From Erythrophleum ivorense (Eukaryota > Streptophyta > Magnoliopsida > Fabales > Fabaceae), in NCBI GenBank assembly GCA_026724425.1, contig JAIUCV010000001.1, positions 4,040,001 to 4,104,000 of the forward strand: 64,000 nucleotides of DNA, in the 5' to 3' direction. This document shows positions 60,281-64,000 of this stretch, one piece after another (the first letter of the stretch is position 1; the number at the start of each line of letters is the position of its first letter). A model generated the notes under the pieces. It ran no database searches and was not told the origin of the DNA. It saw only the letters and a program-made list of their open reading frames with translations. A program made the position numbers and the translations under genes.

Positions 60281-60502
60281 CACTACTTAAAGAAAGTCAC
60301 AATTAAAGAGGACTTTCGGTGACAATTAAAAATGTCATCACTAAAAGTCTTCTTTAATGATAATTATGTAATAAATAACAAAGGGTAAATGTTATGGTGA
60401 TACTGAAACATTCAGTGATTGAGGTATAGACAACTATTTTTGGTGGTGACTTTTTTAGCTTTCGGCGACAAACTGAAGCGGAAAGTTTTATTTCTTGTAG
60501 TT
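60281..60502. mobile_element. Possible mini-CACTA remnant (about 220 bp)
   Basis: The left edge reads CACTACTTAAAGAAAGTCAC and the right edge, reversed, AACTACAAGAAATAAAACTT, close to the CACTACAAGAAA termini of CACTA elements. Inside, GACTTTCGGTGACAATT, GTCATCACTAAAAGTC and TTTCGGCGACAAACTG look like diverged inverted subterminal words. No 3-bp target duplication was confirmed. Confidence 0.42.
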
Positions 60503-61005
60503 ATGATATTTTACCATGATTAAATGCGCTTGAACTTTTTAATTTTTTTAATCAAAAAGTATAAAATCAAATTATTAATGAATTAAGAAAGTGACATATA
60601 TATATATTAAATATTTTAAGTTTAACATGCAAAGAATTTTCTCAATTTAGGAGATTGTGGAATTTATTTCTATTAAGTTTATAAGTTGACTATAAACCTT
60701 TTTTATTTTAAGTTTTGTGTCACATAATTTTTCTATCAATTTTTTCATTCAAAATTTTAATACTTCCTATCCATGTAGGTTAAAAGATATCAAATTAGCA
60801 AAAAAATATTTCAAACTAGCATTCTAAATGGTGAACAAAGGTTTTTTTTTTTTTAGCATTTCTTTCCACATTTTTTTACAATAGAAGGTACTTGTTTGTT
60901 ACTTGGGATGACGTATTGGATATATTTTTTATTGACTTGAGAAGTTGAAAAGAGTAAATTATATAACTTTCTAAGATGAAGTTTTTTAATTTTTGATGAA
61001 TCTGG
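60503..61005. other. AT-rich spacer
   Basis: No gene or bounded element recognised. Confidence 0.5.
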
Positions 61006-61219
61006 ATCCTACAATAGCTAAATTTGGAAGTTTTATTTTGGTTTTTAAAGTTTAAGATTTAAGATATACTTTAAAAATTTTAACTATGCTGCATAGTTAA
61101 AAATTTTAAAATATAATTTTTTTTATAATTAAACTGTTTATTCTCATAGTTACAATTTTTAAAATTTAAAAAGCAAAAATAAAAAAAATCAAAATTTTAC
61201 TACAGTGCAGTAAGATCCT
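61006..61219. repeat. AT-rich foldback element
   Basis: GGATCCTAC near the left edge and GTAAGATCC near the right edge are inverse-like. Inside, TTTAAAAATTTTAACTATG is followed at once by its inverse CATAGTTAAAAATTTTAAAA. A second small hairpin (GCAGTAAGATCCT / AGGATCATACTGC) lies at 61208-61242. Confidence 0.5.
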
Positions 61220-61242
61220 GTATAGTAGAGGATCATACTGCC

Positions 61243-64000
61243 TTTTTTACCATATTTTAATTAGTTGCAATAACTGAAAAAATCATTTAAAAGAAGCTTT
61301 ATATACAACTTTACTTTTATTTATCACTAATAAGAAAATGTCAAATTTGTTAGTTTTTTCACATTTTAGTTATTTTATTAAGATTTTAAATTGAACTCTG
61401 TTTGGCCAAGTCAAAAGCTGATTTTTTTTAATACTTATTTTGAGAAAATGAGGTGATTGGCCAAACTTCTAGTTAAGAAAAAATAAACTCCCGAGCAGTA
61501 ATAGTAGAAGTTTTTTTTTTCTACAATAAGAAAGAAATGAAAGACTGAAACTTTTTCTTTAAAGCAGAAGCAAAAGCAATAATTTTTTTAAAGACATTTT
61601 TACACTCTCATTTAAAATTATTAATTATCATAATTACCTCTAACATTTTTTTACCTATTCTCTTAAATACATGTCTTTTAATAATTTAACAGCAAAAAAC
61701 ACTTTTTAGAAAAAACTTACCAAACACAATAATATTGATAAAAAAAAAACCTATTGAATGATTTTGTCAAACACCAACTCTTTCTCTCTTAGGGTGATTC
61801 TTATTAAACTCTATTTGGAAAAAAAGCTGTTTTGAAATAGAACCAAGGATATAAAATCTGCAATTATCTTTTTTGTTTTACAATATTTAATTTTTTATGA
61901 TTAATGAATATATATTAACTCTTAATTATTCATGTCATTTTATACATTTTTGCTAAAAAATAAGTGTTTAGTACTATGATTTTATAGTAAATATGGCCAG
62001 TTGTAAGAAAAATATGTATTGATAGGACATATAATTTCATGCACAAGCTTTTATATCATAAATGATAAATTTTGGCTTAATTGTGGTTAAATTATGAATT
62101 ACTCATACTTTACTTTTTTTTATAAGGTGTAAATATAAGCAAATTTGAGTTAGAATTACTTTAGAGTATGATTGTTAACATTTGCATCATGACTTAATAT
62201 TTCAAGTCGCGATGCGAAATGGGTTTTTTGTATTTTAGTATACAATTACATCGCAATTCAAAATTTTAAGTTATAATGCAATTTGAACGTATCAAAATGG
62301 TGTCTTTAATTGTTGATTTTGGCTAGATTTTGATAGATAAACCTTTTTCATTTGCTTTGGTCATCATTCTAAGTTGATTGAAGGTTAGAGTAGGCTAAGA
62401 AGAGATATTTTGGAGACAAGAAATGCTTGGGAGTTAAAAATAAAAAGCCAAGATCTTCATTAATTTTCTCTATTTCCTTTATTTTCTTTTGTTTTCCTTG
62501 ACGTTATTGATTGTTGCTCTAGTTTAGTGTTGGATTTTTTTGCAATGAGTAGCTAATTTTCTTAGCTTAGGATTATGATGAACCTTAACATGTAATAAGT
62601 TGCAATTATTCTCTTTCTTTGCAATAAATGATATGATTTGCTTATTCAATCTTTGTTCTTCATGTTTCTAAATATATGAAAATTATTAGATAATTTGGAT
62701 AACCTAAAAGAATATAGGAAAAGAGATTTTAGGACTAGACTATGGATTGGGTAGAGTAGGTTTATAAAATTTGTAATGTTGAGTAAATTAATTTGCTTCA
62801 CATAACTATATTAAGACATATTTTTTATTATGTCTCTTGATTGAGAATATAAGAAATCATGAATTGGCTAAGAGAATACTTAATTAGTAATTCGAAAGGT
62901 ACTTATAAATAATTTAAAGCCTAAGGTTGGCAAAAATAATCATTTAAAGCAAAGTAAAGAAAAAGTTAATTGATTTTTATAAAATGTTAGGAGAAATTAC
63001 AATTCTACTCATTTATCTTTTAGTTTAGTTTAGAATGTTGTTTTTTTTTTTATTGTTGTCATTTTTATGTTTTTAGTTTAGTTTGAATTCTAATTCTTTT
63101 TATTGTTGGCCTAATCTAGATTAAGGTATATAATTTTAATAATTAGCAATTGTCTTAATGATAAATTCTTATAAAAATGATACTCTATTTATTATTATAT
63201 TATTTGTGCAATACATATATTTGTATTTTTGCTTTTAAATAGCAATGATATATAGCAGATATTGCTCTATATAATTTATGTCACATAAAATATATTGGAA
63301 TGGTGGAGCTTCTTCCCTAACCATAAGATTCAAAATTAGGCAAATGCCCATTTTGGTTGGGGGGAGTAATATCTATTATGCTCTTGTAATCATTATTTAA
63401 TCATTTTTATGACTTATTATTACTTTTTTAAATGTAAGGATACAAAGTTCATTTTTTATTTTCAAAATTATCTTTTTATTTTTTATTTTTCATTCTATGT
63501 ATCAAATGAGGCATAAATGTTGACATTTAATTATATCTTTTGTTATGTGCCATTACAATGGGCCTTGTTTAATTCATTCGAGCATGTTAGTAGAAAAATT
63601 TGAAGCTTGGTTTAGTAACTGGTGAGATGTGTTTTTTACTTTAATTGTTTGAGTTTAAATTTTGAAATCGACACATAAATTAAAACTTATTTCCTAAATA
63701 CATTTAGTTGAGGTGGATAGAATGTCTTTAAAATTATCGGAAAGATATTTTAGTCTTAATTAACATATAAGTTGATTTAAATAAATCTGCACCCTAAAAA
63801 TAAGCTACTAGCTGCAGCAAAAAAATGTTATTAGTTACACCATCTTTGACTTATTCCACACATTTAATATTAAACGATTAACATTCAAGGTTGCCGACGT
63901 CAATAATATTTTTCAAGCAACCAATTAACAACGAGGTACAGTTGAAGTGATTATGTAAATCCATCGAAAATTAGAAAGTGACCTTCAATTTATATACACT
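61243..64000. other. AT-rich spacer
   Basis: No gene, RNA gene or bounded transposon recognised. There is no frame with a domain. Confidence 0.5.

Noticed and set aside
63590..63670. Second tRNA-SINE-like segment
   Set aside because: Only loose similarity to an internal promoter; no ends found.

Overview
This is a plant nuclear window, almost certainly from a flowering dicot. The intergenic DNA is very AT-rich and crowded with nested LTR-retrotransposons, CACTA, hAT and miniature inverted-repeat (foldback) elements. The only intact host genes encode plant-specific Nodulin-like/MFS membrane proteins. No species can be named from the sequence alone, and no CRISPR array, operon, rRNA or tRNA gene was seen.

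Layout. (1) 1-~9330: a decayed Athila-type Ty3/gypsy retrotransposon on the + strand, with gag-protease, RT, RNase H, integrase, an env-like ORF and a long 3' untranslated region; its 5' end lies outside the window. (2) ~9345-18893: a decayed CACTA (En/Spm) element on the - strand with a truncated TNPD ORF and scattered TNPA-like exons, split by a solo LTR (12434-13839). (3) 18.9-31.3 kb: AT-rich spacer holding an orphan first exon resembling the RNA-directed DNA methylation factor RDM3/KTF1 (SPT5L), a 3 x 240-bp tandem repeat and AT-rich foldback elements. (4) 31363-31659: a MITE with a 10-bp target duplication. (5) 31858-37136: a complete hAT element with an exact 8-bp target duplication, a BED/hAT transposase carrying one frameshift, GC-rich subterminal arrays and an untranslated leader with an intron. 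(6) 39217-41010 and 52261-54948: two same-strand paralogous genes for Nodulin-like/MFS proteins (NFD4-like), one intronless and one with an 837-bp intron that contains a second MITE. Between them, 42.08-44.62 kb is bracketed by clusters of GGGTCA...TGACCC palindromes, and 50.36-50.45 kb forms an 11-nt-loop hairpin. (7) 55587-56415: a non-autonomous hAT with an exact 8-bp target duplication, sitting 639 bp upstream of the second gene and sharing its head with the right end of the complete hAT element. (8) 56.4-64 kb: AT-rich spacer with one unrecognised ORF, a polypyrimidine tract and small foldbacks.

How the parts relate. The two host genes look like an old tandem duplication later pushed apart and decorated by transposons. 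The two hAT copies share ends, so a functional transposase of that family could have moved both. The old Athila and CACTA copies are heavily decayed. Every premature stop in Athila gag-pol that can be aligned to the family from memory is explained by a C-to-T or G-to-A change, as expected for long-methylated, silenced DNA.
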